64,000 nucleotides of DNA from Streptomyces sp. SID8374 (GCF_009865135.1 NZ_WWGH01000001.1:434001-498000); one strand, 5' to 3'; shown: positions 16,457-25,234, counted from the first letter of the stretch. Numbers and translations: made by a program. The notes: a model not told the origin generated them from the letters alone.

Positions 16457-17392
16457 ATGCTGGTCTCCCTCGCGCTGCTGCTGCTCGGTGCACTGACCGC
16501 TCTGGTGACCCCGCGCCTGATGGCCCGGGCCCGGTGGCCGGAGCGGGAACCGGTGGTGGCGCTGTGGGTGTGGCAGTGCGTGGTGGCCGGGGTGCTCGTG
16601 TCGTTCGCGCTCTCCATGACGTTCAGCGCGGCCGCCGCCTGGCAGGCGGTACGTGGCCATGTCTTCGCCCCCGCCCCGCACGCCGTGGTCGAGGCGTACG
16701 CCCTGGCCGCGTACGGTCCCTGGTCGGCGGTGATCGCGGTGCTGCTGGCGCTGGGCGGCCTGTGGAGCGGCGCGATGCTCCTGCGGGAGGTCCGGCGCGC
16801 GCGGCGGCGCCGCAAGCAGCGCCGGGCGGAGCTGCTGGTCCGCTCCCCCCTGCTGCCGGGCGAGGAGCCCGGTCCCGATCGGCTCGTGGTGCTGGAGGGT
16901 GAGCGCCCGGACGCCTGGTGGCTGCCCGGTGCGGCGCCCCAACTGGTCATCACCACCGCCGCTCTCGGGCGGTTGAAGGGCCGTCAGCTGGATGCCGTGC
17001 TCGCCCATGAGCAGGGCCATGCGCGGGCCCGCCACGACTGGCTGCTGCACTGCTCATCGGCGCTGGCCGTCGGCTTCCCGCAGATCCCGGTGTTCGCCGC
17101 GTTCCGGGACGAGATGCACCGGCTGGTGGAGCTGGCCGCCGACGATGTGGCCTCGCGCCGCTTCGGCCGGCTGACGACCGCGCTCGCCCTGGTCGGGCTC
17201 AACGAGGACCGCGGGGTCTTCGGCCCCTGCCCCACGCCGGACGCCCAAGTGCCGTTGCGCGTCAACCGGTTGCTGGCCCCGGTCGACCGGCTGACGGCGG
17301 GCCGTCGGCTGCGCCTGACGGCGGCGGCCGCGCTGGTCCCGGTCGTCCCGCTCGTGGTGGCCTTCGTCCCGGGGCTCCGCGCGCTGGGCTGA
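16457..17392 (+). CDS. M56 family membrane peptidase
   Basis: The 311-residue protein is a membrane metalloprotease. Two to three N-terminal hydrophobic segments (MLVSLALLLLGALTALV, VVAGVLVSFALSMTF, AVIAVLLALGGLWSGAML) precede a cytoplasmic zinc domain with HEQGH (HExxH) near residue 183 and a later LAADD acidic ligand region. A C-terminal hydrophobic segment follows. Relatives of BlaR1/MecR1 often act with BlaI repressors, but none is adjacent here. TAGGCT at 16445-16450 lies 6 nt before ATG 16457, suggesting leaderless transcription. Confidence 0.88.
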   Translation: MLVSLALLLLGALTALVTPRLMARARWPEREPVVALWVWQCVVAGVLVSFALSMTFSAAAAWQAVRGHVFAPAPHAVVEAYALAAYGPWSAVIAVLLALGGLWSGAMLLREVRRARRRRKQRRAELLVRSPLLPGEEPGPDRLVVLEGERPDAWWLPGAAPQLVITTAALGRLKGRQLDAVLAHEQGHARARHDWLLHCSSALAVGFPQIPVFAAFRDEMHRLVELAADDVASRRFGRLTTALALVGLNEDRGVFGPCPTPDAQVPLRVNRLLAPVDRLTAGRRLRLTAAAALVPVVPLVVAFVPGLRALG

Positions 17393-17473
17393 GCCTGGGG
17401 GAACGCCGCAACACGGCCGGAATCCCGCGCTCCGCGTTGGCCACGCGGCGGTGGCGTCCGCGAGGATCGCCCC

Positions 17474-18166
17474 ATGCACTCCCCCCACACCATCCGGCCG
17501 GCCCCCTCCCCCCGCCCGATGGCCGCCCTGGCAGCGGGAACCGCGGGCGCCGCACTGTTCGTGGTGCTGCTCACCCTGGTCGCGGCCCAGTGGCAGCCCC
17601 TGATCTCCCTGGACCGTACGGTCGCCGAGAGTCTGCACCGGCACGCGGTGGCCGACCCGGGGCTGGTCCGGGCCAACCGGGTACTGACGGACTGGTTCTG
17701 GGACCCGTGGACGATGCGGGCCCTGGTCGCGGTGGCCGTGATCGCCCTGTGGCGGTACGGCGCCCGGCTGCTCGCCCTGTGGGTGGCGGCGGCCAGCCTG
17801 CTCGGCTCCCTCCTCCAACAGGGGCTGAAGGCCGCCGTGAACCGCGAGCGCCCCCGCTGGCCCGACCCGGTGGACACCGCCCACTTCGCGGCCTTCCCCT
17901 CCGGGCACGCCATGACGGCCGTGGTGAGCTGCGGGCTGCTCCTGTGGCTGCTGCGGCTGTACGGGGCGGGCCCGGCGCTGTGGGCTGGTGCGGTGGCCGT
18001 GGCGGTGGTCTCGGCGCTCGGGGCGGCGGTGACCCGGGTGTACCTGGGGGTGCACTGGCTGACCGATGTGGTGGGCGGGGCGCTGCTGGGGGCGGCGGTG
18101 GTGGCGTTCACCGTCGCCGGATACGCCTGGAGCGCGGCCCGGCGGGCTCCGGAGCCCGGAGTGTGA
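17474..18166 (+). CDS. PAP2 family phosphatase
   Basis: This 230-residue membrane enzyme probably dephosphorylates lipid phosphates such as undecaprenyl diphosphate or phosphatidate at the membrane. All three PAP2 signature blocks are present: KAAVNRERPRW, FPSGHAMT with the catalytic histidine, and RVYLGVHWLTDVVGG. About five to six hydrophobic helices are predicted. GAGG lies 9 nt before ATG 17474. It follows the M56 gene on the same strand after 81 bp and could be transcribed separately. Confidence 0.93.
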   Translation: MHSPHTIRPAPSPRPMAALAAGTAGAALFVVLLTLVAAQWQPLISLDRTVAESLHRHAVADPGLVRANRVLTDWFWDPWTMRALVAVAVIALWRYGARLLALWVAAASLLGSLLQQGLKAAVNRERPRWPDPVDTAHFAAFPSGHAMTAVVSCGLLLWLLRLYGAGPALWAGAVAVAVVSALGAAVTRVYLGVHWLTDVVGGALLGAAVVAFTVAGYAWSAARRAPEPGV

Positions 18167-18214
18167 CGGATATCCCGCCCCGAACACCCGCTGTGTGAGG
18201 GATATCCCGTCCCG
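18162..18214. repeat. two direct repeats centred on GGATATCC
   Basis: Nearly identical 21-bp copies start at 18162 and 18194; the first overlaps the PAP2 stop codon. Each contains GGATATCC and a C-rich end. The 32-bp spacing is about three helical turns. They lie 43-95 bp upstream of the small gene at 18257, in the position of a regulator site. Confidence 0.55.
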
Positions 18215-18256
18215 CAAGGGGTCGGATCATCGGATCGGGGCCGTAGCCTTGTATCC

Positions 18257-18436
18257 ATGTCCCCGATGTCGTCGTCGTCCGTTTCCACGCGTTCCGCCAC
18301 AGAGATCAACGCGGCCATCCGCGGCCTGTGGCAGCGCTCGGGCGGCTACCTGTCCCCGCAGGACGAGGCGGAGTACCAGCGGCTGCTCGTGGAGTGGGCC
18401 GCCGCGACCGGCGGCAACGCCCGTACCCCCGCCTGA
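18257..18436 (+). CDS. small conserved hypothetical protein, 59 aa
   Basis: The frame has strong GC3 bias. TAGCCT at 18244-18249 lies exactly 7 nt before ATG 18257, so the mRNA is probably leaderless. The product starts MSPMSSSSVSTRSATEINAA and continues with an amphipathic helix IRGLWQRSGGYLSPQDEAEY and QRLLVEWAAAT. I recall a family of such small cytoplasmic Streptomyces proteins with the pattern INAxIRxLW, function unknown. Direct repeats upstream suggest regulated expression. Confidence 0.7.
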   Translation: MSPMSSSSVSTRSATEINAAIRGLWQRSGGYLSPQDEAEYQRLLVEWAAATGGNARTPA

Positions 18437-18573
18437 GCCCCGGACCGGATCCGGTCCCGGGAAACACACCTGACTCCGGCGATCCCCCGCGTCGCCGGAT
18501 CCAGGCGCGGCATACAGCATGTCCCGGCCCGGCTCATCGGTCAATGAACAGTCTGCGACGCGCGTGCGCACAG

Positions 18574-18621
18574 GGGCCGGCGTCCGGCGGGCGGGAAGAG
18601 CCGCCCGGCGGACGCCGGCCC
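18574..18621. terminator. long hairpin after LVIVD gene
   Basis: Arms 18574-18594 and 18601-18621 form a 21-bp stem with a single mismatch and a 6-nt loop. It lies 42 bp past the stop of the minus-strand LVIVD gene and downstream of the small plus-strand gene, so it can end both transcripts. Confidence 0.85.
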
Positions 18622-18662
18622 TGTCTGTGCGGGACGGAGCGGGGACCTCGCCTGCCGCTGGA

Positions 18663-20156
18663 TCAGCGGGCGAAGTAGTCCGGCTGCGTCTGCACGTTGA
18701 GCTCGTCCAGCTTGACCCGGTCCGCCGGGTCGGTGCGCCGGTCGTTCAGCTTCAGCACGTCGAAGCCCTTGGCGATGTCGCTGGAGTAGATGTGGCCGTT
18801 GTAGTAGTACGCCGACCAGGGGCCGGCCGTGGTGACCTGGTCGAGGGTGACCGGGCCGCGCTCGAAGAAGGCGATCTCCTTCGGCTTGGCCGAGTTGGTG
18901 AAGTCCCAGACGGAGATGCCGCCCTGGTACCAGGCCTGGACCATCAGGTCGCGGCCCTTCACCGGGATGATCGATCCGTTGTGGGCGACGCAGACCTCGA
19001 CGTCGGCCTGGTGGCGGTCGATCTTGAAGTAGCTGCGGAAGACCAGCTTGCGCTTGTCGCCCTTGCCCACGATGTCGTAGATGCCGTCGGCACCGCGCTT
19101 GGGGCCGATCTGCTCGTTGCAGGTGGCCGCGCCGCCACCGCCGAGCTCGTCGGTGAAGACGACCTTGCTCGCACCCTGGTTGAAGGTGGCCGAGTGCCAG
19201 AACGCGAAGTTCACGTTGTCCTGGACCCGGTCGATGATCTTCGGGCGCTCCGGGTTCTTGATGGAGAACAGCAGGCCGTCACCCATGCAGGCACCGGCGG
19301 CCAGGTCCTTGGAGGGCAGGACCGTGATGTCGTGGCAGCCCGTCGTCTTGGAGACGCCCGGGTTCTCGGGCGCACCCGGGTTGCCGCCGTCCGGGAACAG
19401 GTTCGTGAAGTTGACGAGCTTGGCCTTCTGGGGCGCCTTCAGCGGCACCTTGATGATGGAGATCCCGTCGTGCGGCGGCTGGCAGTCGGGGAACGTCTCG
19501 CTCGGCGAGTACGAGGAGACGTAGATGTAGATGTTCTTCTTGCCGTCCGGCACGAGGGTGTGGGTGTGCGAGCCGCAGGCGGTCTCGACGGCCGCGATGT
19601 ACCGGGGGTGGCGCTTGTTGCTGATGTCGAAGATCTTCATGCCCTCCCAGGAGGACTTCTCCGTGGCGGGCTGGGTGGAGCTGGAGCAGGAGTCGTCGCT
19701 GCGCGAGGAGTCGGTCGACAGGAACAGCAGGTTCCCGGAGACCGAGATGTCGTTCTGCGAGCCGGGGCAGAGGACCTCGGTGACCGTCTTCGGCTTCTTC
19801 GGGTTGCTGATGTCGTAGATGACGAAGCCGTCGTAGTTGCCGACGTAGGCGTACTTGCCCTGGAAGGCGAGGTCCGTGTTGGTGCCCTTCAGGGCGCCCT
19901 TCGGGACGTTCGTCAGGTGCTTGATGTTGGAGCTGTGGACGATCTCGTCCACGCCGGGTATGTCGCCGCCGCGGATCGCCGCGCGGGCCTCCGCCTGCTG
20001 ACTGGTGGTCACGGAGCCGCGCTCGACCGGGGCGTCGCCCGGGTCGGGCGTCGCCGCTGCGGGTGCGGCGGTCAGCAGCGCGGCGAAGAGCCCGGCCGCG
20101 GCTGCCGCCACGCCCAGACGTCTGCGCCGCACGCGGGTGGTGTGCAACGAGATCAC
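18663..20156 (-). CDS. secreted LVIVD-repeat beta-propeller protein
   Basis: The 497-residue protein begins with arginines and a signal peptide, RRRRLGVAAAAAGLFAALL followed by an AAPAAAT cleavage region. The mature part holds repeated propeller blades such as YAYVGNYDGFVIYDISNPKK, FLSTDSSR, GMKIFDISNKRHPRYIA, LVPDGKKNIYIYVSSYSPS and ISVWDFTNSAKPKEIAFFER, which match the LVIVD family. Several cysteines suggest disulfides. The GTG start at 20156 has GGGAGG upstream. Role unknown; a cell-surface binding or enzyme role is plausible. It is divergent from a DUF305 lipoprotein, and I recall the two families as neighbours in other Streptomyces. Confidence 0.88.
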   Translation of the reverse strand: MISLHTTRVRRRRLGVAAAAAGLFAALLTAAPAAATPDPGDAPVERGSVTTSQQAEARAAIRGGDIPGVDEIVHSSNIKHLTNVPKGALKGTNTDLAFQGKYAYVGNYDGFVIYDISNPKKPKTVTEVLCPGSQNDISVSGNLLFLSTDSSRSDDSCSSSTQPATEKSSWEGMKIFDISNKRHPRYIAAVETACGSHTHTLVPDGKKNIYIYVSSYSPSETFPDCQPPHDGISIIKVPLKAPQKAKLVNFTNLFPDGGNPGAPENPGVSKTTGCHDITVLPSKDLAAGACMGDGLLFSIKNPERPKIIDRVQDNVNFAFWHSATFNQGASKVVFTDELGGGGAATCNEQIGPKRGADGIYDIVGKGDKRKLVFRSYFKIDRHQADVEVCVAHNGSIIPVKGRDLMVQAWYQGGISVWDFTNSAKPKEIAFFERGPVTLDQVTTAGPWSAYYYNGHIYSSDIAKGFDVLKLNDRRTDPADRVKLDELNVQTQPDYFAR

Positions 20157-20334
20157 TGCGTCCTCCCTTGTATCCGTTCGGGGTTCGAACGGTTCACGGA
20201 CCCCGGCAGTATCGTCCCTCCCATGTACACATCAACAGATGGCAACAGAGACGTAATGAAGTTTTTGATCTTTGCCCCCGCGCAAGCGTGCTAGGAACGG
20301 TCTGCAACTCCCCCACGTGGCACAGGAGGTCGCC

Positions 20335-21003
20335 GTGTTGATCCACCGTCCGTCCGCGCGTCCCCGCGCAACCGCCTTCGCGGCAGCGGCGGTAGCCGCC
20401 GTACTCGCCCTCGGCGGCTGCGACGGCGGTGGCGGCGATACGAAACCGGCCGCGGGCAAGGACGCAGGTCCGGGCGTGGTGGCCCCCGGCAGACCGGGCG
20501 AGCCGGCCAGGACGCTCACCGCCGAGGAGGCGGCGAAGGAGGCGAGCAGGGACACCGCGAACTCGGCCGACTTCCGTTACGCGCAGATGATGATCGCGCA
20601 CCACGCGCAGGCCCTCGTGATGACCGAGCTCGTACCGGACCGGGCGTCCGCCGCGCCGGTGAAGAGGCTCGCCGAGCGGATATCGGCAGGCCAGAAGCCG
20701 GAGATCGGCGCGATGGAGGGTTGGCTGAAAAGGAACGGTGGCGAGGACCGTAAACAGCCCCACGACCATGGCGGGATGCCCGGTATGGCGACCGAGGCGC
20801 AGCTGAAGGAGTTGCGCGCGGCGAAGGGCAAGGCCTTCGACAAGCTCTTCCTGGAGCTGATGATCACCCACCACCAGGGGGCGATCACCATGGCCACGGA
20901 GGCGCTCTCCGAGGGGAACGACGTGTTCGTCGAGGAGATGGCGAGCGATGTCGTCGCCCAGCAGACGGTGGAGATCAACCGGATGCGCGCGATGATGACG
21001 TGA
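20335..21003 (+). CDS. DUF305 lipoprotein
   Basis: The 222-residue protein has a lipoprotein signal ending in a lipobox, AVLALGGC, with the lipidated Cys at residue 29. The mature part has two DUF305 (ferritin-like) helical repeats: QMMIAHHAQALVMTELV and LELMITHHQGAITMATEAL, each with HH and Met residues suited to copper or other metal binding. The His-rich DHGGMPGM linker supports this. It is likely anchored on the outer face of the membrane. AGGAGG precedes GTG 20335. It is divergent from the secreted LVIVD protein gene, with a 178-bp shared promoter region. Confidence 0.92.
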   Translation: MLIHRPSARPRATAFAAAAVAAVLALGGCDGGGGDTKPAAGKDAGPGVVAPGRPGEPARTLTAEEAAKEASRDTANSADFRYAQMMIAHHAQALVMTELVPDRASAAPVKRLAERISAGQKPEIGAMEGWLKRNGGEDRKQPHDHGGMPGMATEAQLKELRAAKGKAFDKLFLELMITHHQGAITMATEALSEGNDVFVEEMASDVVAQQTVEINRMRAMMT

Positions 21004-21050
21004 CGGCCCGCGCACCCCGGCTCTCCATGGCTCGCGCGCGGCCCGCCCTT

Positions 21051-21117
21051 CCGTGACCTGCGCGCACCCCTCCTGCCCGTGAGCACGGCCCGCCCACCCG
21101 TGACCTGCGCACATCCC
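21051..21117. repeat. two diverged copies of CCGTGACCTGCGC
   Basis: A 20-bp motif at 21051-21070 recurs at 21098-21117 with few changes. Partial similarity extends between them (CACGGCCCGCCC). The copies fill most of the spacer between the DUF305 gene and the ferredoxin reductase gene. Confidence 0.4.
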
Positions 21118-21200
21118 GCCTGGCCCTGACCCGATCGCGGACATCCCGCGTCCCGGCCGTCGGTGCGATGCTGGAAGCACCCTCCGGGAAGAGGTGCGCC

Positions 21201-22568
21201 GTGCTCCGTGTCGCCGTCGTCGGTTCCGGGCCCAGCGGGGTCTACACCGCCCAGGCCCTGCTGAACCAGTCGCTCGTGCCCGAAGTCCGCGTCCATGTCC
21301 TGGACCGGCTGCCCACCCCGTACGGCCTGGTGCGGTACGGCGTCGCCCCCGACCACGAGAAGATCAAGTCGCTCCAGAACAGCCTGCGGGCCGTCCTGGA
21401 GGACGAGCGGGTCGCCTTCGTCGGCAACGTGCAGATCGGCGGGGCGGACGGTGTCCCGCCGGCCCGGCTGGCGGAGCTGTACCACGCGGTCGTCTACTGC
21501 GTCGGGGCCGCCGCCGACCGCCCGCTGTCGGTGCCGGGCGAGGAGCTGCCGGGGAGCTACTCGGCCACCCGATTCGTCTCCTGGTACAGCGCGCATCCGG
21601 ACATCGCCCCCGACGGCTTCGCGCTCCAGGCCCGCTCGGCGGTGGTGATCGGGGTGGGCAACGTGGCCGTCGACGTGGCCCGGATCCTGGCGCGCGGCGC
21701 CGACGAACTGCGCGCCACCGATGTGCCGAGGGCCGCGCTCGGGGCGCTGGCCGGGAGCCGGGTGCGCGAGGTACACATCGCGGGGAGGCGCGGCCCCTCC
21801 CAGGCCCGGTTCACCACCAAGGAGCTGCGGGAGCTGGGGGCGCTGCCCGGCGCCCGGATCGTGGTCGACCCGGCGGAACTGGCGCAGGACCCGGCGTACG
21901 CGGCCCAGGAAGGGCTCCCGCTGCCCGCGGTGGTGCGGCGGAACCTTGAGGTGCTGCGCGGCTGGTCGGCGCTGGGAGAGCCCGGGGTGGCCGATGCCGT
22001 ACGCCGCATCCGGCTGCGGTTCTTCCTGCGGCCGGTGGAGCTGCTGGAGCGCGGCGGGCGGGTGGCCGGGGTGCGGTTCGCCCGTACGGTTCCGGACGGC
22101 GCCGGGGGCGTACAGGACACCGGTGTGTACGAGGACGTGGAGGCGCAGCTCGTGCTGCGGGCCGTCGGCTACCGCGGCGTGGAGCTGCCCGGCCTGCCGT
22201 TCGACGCGGTGCGCGGGACGGTGCCGCACGCGGCGGGGCGTGTCCTGCGGGACGGGGCGCCCTCGCCCGGTGAGTATGTGGCGGGGTGGATCAAGCGGGG
22301 GCCGACCGGGGTGATCGGCTCGAACCGGTCCTGCGCCAAGGAGACCGTCGCCTCGCTGATCGAGGACGTGCCGCTGCTCGCCCGCCGGCCGGCCGCCGAG
22401 GACCCGCTGGCCGTGCTGCGGGCGTGGGGGCTGCGGCCGGTGGAGTGGGACGGCTGGCTGTCGATAGAGCGCGCGGAGGAGGCGCTGGGGCGTTCGCTGG
22501 GGCGGGGGCCGGTGAAGATCCCCGACTGGCGGGGGCTGCTGGCGGCGGCGCGCGGCGAGAGTGGCTGA
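21201..22568 (+). CDS. ferredoxin/adrenodoxin reductase-like FAD oxidoreductase
   Basis: This 455-residue flavoprotein resembles mycobacterial FprA and mitochondrial adrenodoxin reductase. It starts VLRVAVVGSGPSGVYTAQAL with the FAD Rossmann loop. RLPTPYGLVRYGVAPDH and KSLQNS follow as family hallmarks. VVIGVGNVAVDVARIL is the NADP loop, and GWIKRGPTGVIGSNRSCAKE holds the C-terminal FAD contact. It would move electrons from NADPH to ferredoxin for cytochromes P450 or other partners; no partner is adjacent. GAAGAGG precedes GTG 21201. Confidence 0.93.
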   Translation: MLRVAVVGSGPSGVYTAQALLNQSLVPEVRVHVLDRLPTPYGLVRYGVAPDHEKIKSLQNSLRAVLEDERVAFVGNVQIGGADGVPPARLAELYHAVVYCVGAAADRPLSVPGEELPGSYSATRFVSWYSAHPDIAPDGFALQARSAVVIGVGNVAVDVARILARGADELRATDVPRAALGALAGSRVREVHIAGRRGPSQARFTTKELRELGALPGARIVVDPAELAQDPAYAAQEGLPLPAVVRRNLEVLRGWSALGEPGVADAVRRIRLRFFLRPVELLERGGRVAGVRFARTVPDGAGGVQDTGVYEDVEAQLVLRAVGYRGVELPGLPFDAVRGTVPHAAGRVLRDGAPSPGEYVAGWIKRGPTGVIGSNRSCAKETVASLIEDVPLLARRPAAEDPLAVLRAWGLRPVEWDGWLSIERAEEALGRSLGRGPVKIPDWRGLLAAARGESG

Positions 22569-22580
22569 TACCCCGCCGCG

Positions 22581-23309
22581 TCACTCCCGGGTGGCCACCA
22601 CCAGGCGGGCGCGCGGGGAGCCGTCGGGGCGCTGCCCCAGGTCGGCCAGGGCCATCAGCCGCACGCTGAATCCGGCGTCGGTGAGGTCGTCGAGGACGTC
22701 GGAGAGCCGGAACGTGCGGTAATACATGATGAACTTCGGGCGCCACAGGGCGTTGCGCACCCGCATCGCCGCGTCGAAGCCGAGGAGCGACCAGTAGGTG
22801 CGCGACCCCACGGCCGGCGGGGCGCCGATCGGGAAGACGAACCGGCCGCCCGGCCGGAGCGACCCGTACACCTCGGCGAAGAGCCCGAAGCGGTCTGCGG
22901 GCAGGAAATGGCCGAACGCGCCGATGCTCAGGGCCAGATCGAAGGCCGGGGCGAACGGGAGCGCCAGGGCGTCCGCCCGCACCCAGTCGACCACCGGTCC
23001 GCCGTCCCGGGGCGGCAGCGCCGCACGGGCCTCGGCGAGCATGCCCGCGCTGAAGTCGACCCCGGCCACCCGCTCCCGGCACACCTGGCGCAGGACGCCC
23101 ACACCGGCGCCGGTCCCGCAGCAGACGTCGAGGCCGGTGGAGAAGGGGCCGAGCTGCTCCAGCGCGCGGGTGACGCTGTCGAGGACCCGGTCCGGGGTCC
23201 GGTAGGGCGTGTGGTCGAACTTCGGGGCGAGGAGGTCGTAGCCGCGCTCGGTCGACGAGAGCGCCTGGACGGCCAGTTCGCGGAGGGTGGGGCCCTGTTT
23301 GGTGAACAT
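22581..23309 (-). CDS. class I SAM-dependent methyltransferase
   Basis: The 242-residue cytoplasmic protein carries methyltransferase motif I, TGLDVCCGTGAGVGVL, near residue 60, an acidic post-motif GVDFSAGMLAEAR, the motif II-like WVRADALALPFAPAFDL, and motif III LRPGGRFVFPIG. The substrate is unknown. The start is ATG 23309. It converges with the reductase gene, with only 12 bp between stop codons. The residues around the substrate pocket do not point to a known subfamily. Confidence 0.88.
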   Translation of the reverse strand: MFTKQGPTLRELAVQALSSTERGYDLLAPKFDHTPYRTPDRVLDSVTRALEQLGPFSTGLDVCCGTGAGVGVLRQVCRERVAGVDFSAGMLAEARAALPPRDGGPVVDWVRADALALPFAPAFDLALSIGAFGHFLPADRFGLFAEVYGSLRPGGRFVFPIGAPPAVGSRTYWSLLGFDAAMRVRNALWRPKFIMYYRTFRLSDVLDDLTDAGFSVRLMALADLGQRPDGSPRARLVVATRE

Positions 23310-23400
23310 CGCGGCCAGCCTACCGAGGCGGAAGGCCTGCCGGGGACCGGAGTTGCCGCTTCCGGCGGCACGACAGCGGCCGGACCTGCGGCCCCGGGGT

Positions 23401-23805
23401 TCAGCGGCTGCCGGGCAGTCGGCGCCGGAGGGTGATCGCCGTGTTGACGTCGTAACTCTGGCTCCAGGTGCGGCCCGCGCCGGACCTCCAGGTGATGTGG
23501 GCCGTGGACCCGTCGGTCCGTACGCGGTCCACGGTCATGGCCCGGTCACCGTCGCGTACGTCACCTCGGCGCAGCTCGCCCGCCGGGACCGTGACGGGCC
23601 CGTCGGCGGACGCGTTCTCCGTCTCCTCGGCCGCCCGGACCAGCGCGGCGGCCAGCTCCCGTGCGCCGGCCGGGGTGCACGACCAGCGCAGCTCGCCCGC
23701 CGGGGGCGACAGGGTCACGGAGACACGGGGGTCGGGCCCGGCCTGCCCCGGGACCACCGCCACCGGTACGTCGTGACCGTCGGCGTCCGTGATGCCGCTG
23801 CCCAT
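23401..23805 (-). CDS. hypothetical protein, 134 aa
   Basis: The 134-residue cytoplasmic protein starts MGSGITDADGHDVPVAVVPG. It has a beta-rich middle with SVTLSPPAGELRWSC and a helix ARELAAALVRAAEETE, and ends THRR-poor but basic, TAITLRRRLPGSR. No signal peptide or known domain was recognised. GAGGGAG lies 9 nt before ATG 23805. The adjacent divergent acetyltransferase gene lies 125 bp away. Function unknown. Confidence 0.7.
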   Translation of the reverse strand: MGSGITDADGHDVPVAVVPGQAGPDPRVSVTLSPPAGELRWSCTPAGARELAAALVRAAEETENASADGPVTVPAGELRRGDVRDGDRAMTVDRVRTDGSTAHITWRSGAGRTWSQSYDVNTAITLRRRLPGSR

Positions 23806-23892
23806 CGTCTGCTCCCTCTCGTGCCCGGTTCCACGGTGTGTGCGACTCCAGCATCTCAGCTGCACCGAGGACCGCTGACCAGCGGAATTCGG

Positions 23893-23922
23893 TTGTGCGG
23901 GGTCTGTGGCCGCCCGTAGCTT
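23893..23922 (+). promoter_or_regulatory. leaderless promoter for GNAT gene
   Basis: TTGTGC at 23893-23898 and TAGCTT at 23917-23922 are separated by 18 bp. The -10 ends 8 nt before GTG 23931, so transcription should begin at or next to the start codon. Confidence 0.5.
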
Positions 23923-23930
23923 CACGCCCT

Positions 23931-24485
23931 GTGAACCCCTTGCCGAATCCTTTGCTGCGCACCGACCGCCTCCTGCTCACCCCGTACACGCCCGCCGACG
24001 AGGAGGAGTTCGTCGCTCTCTTCCAGGACGTCTCGGTCTCCCGGTGGATGGGCGACGGGCCGTCCACCGAGGCCGAGGACCGGGCGCTCTTCGGCCGGAT
24101 CTTCACCGAGGTCTACGCCGGGAACCGCTTCGAGGTCTGGGCGGTCGAGGCCGACGGCGAGCTCGTGGGGCACGCCGAGATCAAGCCGACCGAGGCGTCC
24201 GGCGGACACGAGATCATCTACGCACTCGCCCCCAGGGCCTGGGGCCGGGGCCTCGGTACGGAGCTGGCGCTCGCTCTCCTCGGGCACGGGTTCGACACCC
24301 TCGGGCTGACGGAGGTGCACGCGACCGTGGCCGCCGGGAACGGCGCCTCCCTGGCCGTGCTGGGCCGGATCGGCTTCGTCCACGTCCGGGACATCCAGGA
24401 GGACGACGGCAGCACCACGCGACTGCTGACCTGCCCGCGTACGGCCGTGCCCGCCGAGAACGCGGCGCGGGCTCAGGCCCGGTAG
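23931..24485 (+). CDS. GNAT family N-acetyltransferase (RimJ/RimL type)
   Basis: The 184-residue protein begins VNPLPNPLLRTDRLLLTPY, the usual opening of RimJ/RimL-type ribosomal or small-molecule acetyltransferases. The core includes the acetyl-CoA loop ALAPRAWGRGLGTELALALL and the later VAAGNGASLAVLGRIGFVHV. GTG 23931 is chosen because a TAGCTT -10 lies 8 nt upstream. Its 3' end overlaps the convergent cupin gene by 13 bp. The acceptor is unknown. Confidence 0.88.
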   Translation: MNPLPNPLLRTDRLLLTPYTPADEEEFVALFQDVSVSRWMGDGPSTEAEDRALFGRIFTEVYAGNRFEVWAVEADGELVGHAEIKPTEASGGHEIIYALAPRAWGRGLGTELALALLGHGFDTLGLTEVHATVAAGNGASLAVLGRIGFVHVRDIQEDDGSTTRLLTCPRTAVPAENAARAQAR

Positions 24486-25189
24486 ACGTCCAGCCGGCCG
24501 CACATCCCGAACCGCCCCCGCTCCACCGGCCGTTGCTCCCGCACCCGGGCCCCGGCCAGATGGTCCCACTCGCCCCGCCCCAGCGCGTCCAGCTGGGCGG
24601 CGGTCGCGACGGCGGCCAGGCCCGCGCCCTGCTCCCAGCGGGTGCGCCACTCCTCGACGCGGGGGCGGACGAGCGCGGCGGCGGCGCGGTGGAACGCGGC
24701 CAGGGGCTCCGGATCGCCTGCCTCCGCCGCGTCGCGCAGGGCGAGGAACCCCTCCACGGCGAGGTCCCGCCGGGCGCGGGCGGCGCGCTCCCGTTCGGCC
24801 TCCGTGCCGTCCGGGGGCAGCGCGGAGGCGGCGCCGTAGACGTCCGGGTCGGCGAGGAGGGCGGGCGGCAGGGTGAGGACGGCGTCACCGGCCTCGGGCA
24901 GGCCGCTGTTCTGCATGAGGACGACGACGCGCAGCCCGTCCTCGTTCACCAGCCGGTGGATGGTGCCCGGGGTGAACCAGACGAGCGCCCCGGGGTCCAG
25001 AGGCGTCTGCCGGAACCCGGTCGCGGTGAGGGTCTGCACGGAGCCGGTGCCGCCGACGACGACGTACCCCTCGGAGCAGGTGAGGTGCAGGTGCGGGGTG
25101 CCGCCGCGCAGGCCGTCGGCGGCGGGCCAGTCGTAGACGGTCAGGTGCGAGACGGCGACGGCGCCGGGCAGTCCTTCGAAGGTCACCAC
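24473..25189 (-). CDS. cupin domain protein
   Basis: The 238-residue cytoplasmic protein has an N-terminal cupin barrel. GTPHLHLTCSEGYVVVGGTG contains the HxH(x)nE-like metal ligands, and WFTPGTIHRLVNEDGLRVV contains the second histidine block. A helical C-terminal half follows, rich in Ala and Arg. Similar proteins bind a metal and may act as isomerases or sensors. GGAG precedes GTG 25189. It overlaps the convergent acetyltransferase by 13 bp. Upstream, AAGCGCTT at 25227-25234 resembles a LacI-type site. Confidence 0.8.
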   Translation of the reverse strand: MVTFEGLPGAVAVSHLTVYDWPAADGLRGGTPHLHLTCSEGYVVVGGTGSVQTLTATGFRQTPLDPGALVWFTPGTIHRLVNEDGLRVVVLMQNSGLPEAGDAVLTLPPALLADPDVYGAASALPPDGTEAERERAARARRDLAVEGFLALRDAAEAGDPEPLAAFHRAAAALVRPRVEEWRTRWEQGAGLAAVATAAQLDALGRGEWDHLAGARVREQRPVERGRFGMCGRLDVYRA

Positions 25190-25226
25190 GGGTGCTCCAG
25201 GGTCTCGGGGCCCGCCGGCGGACCGC

Positions 25227-25234
25227 AAGCGCTT
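25227..25234. promoter_or_regulatory. AAGCGCTT palindrome upstream of cupin gene
   Basis: An 8-bp palindrome centred on GC, 38-45 bp upstream of the cupin start, similar in core to LacI-family sugar operators. Short, so chance occurrence is possible. Confidence 0.3.
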
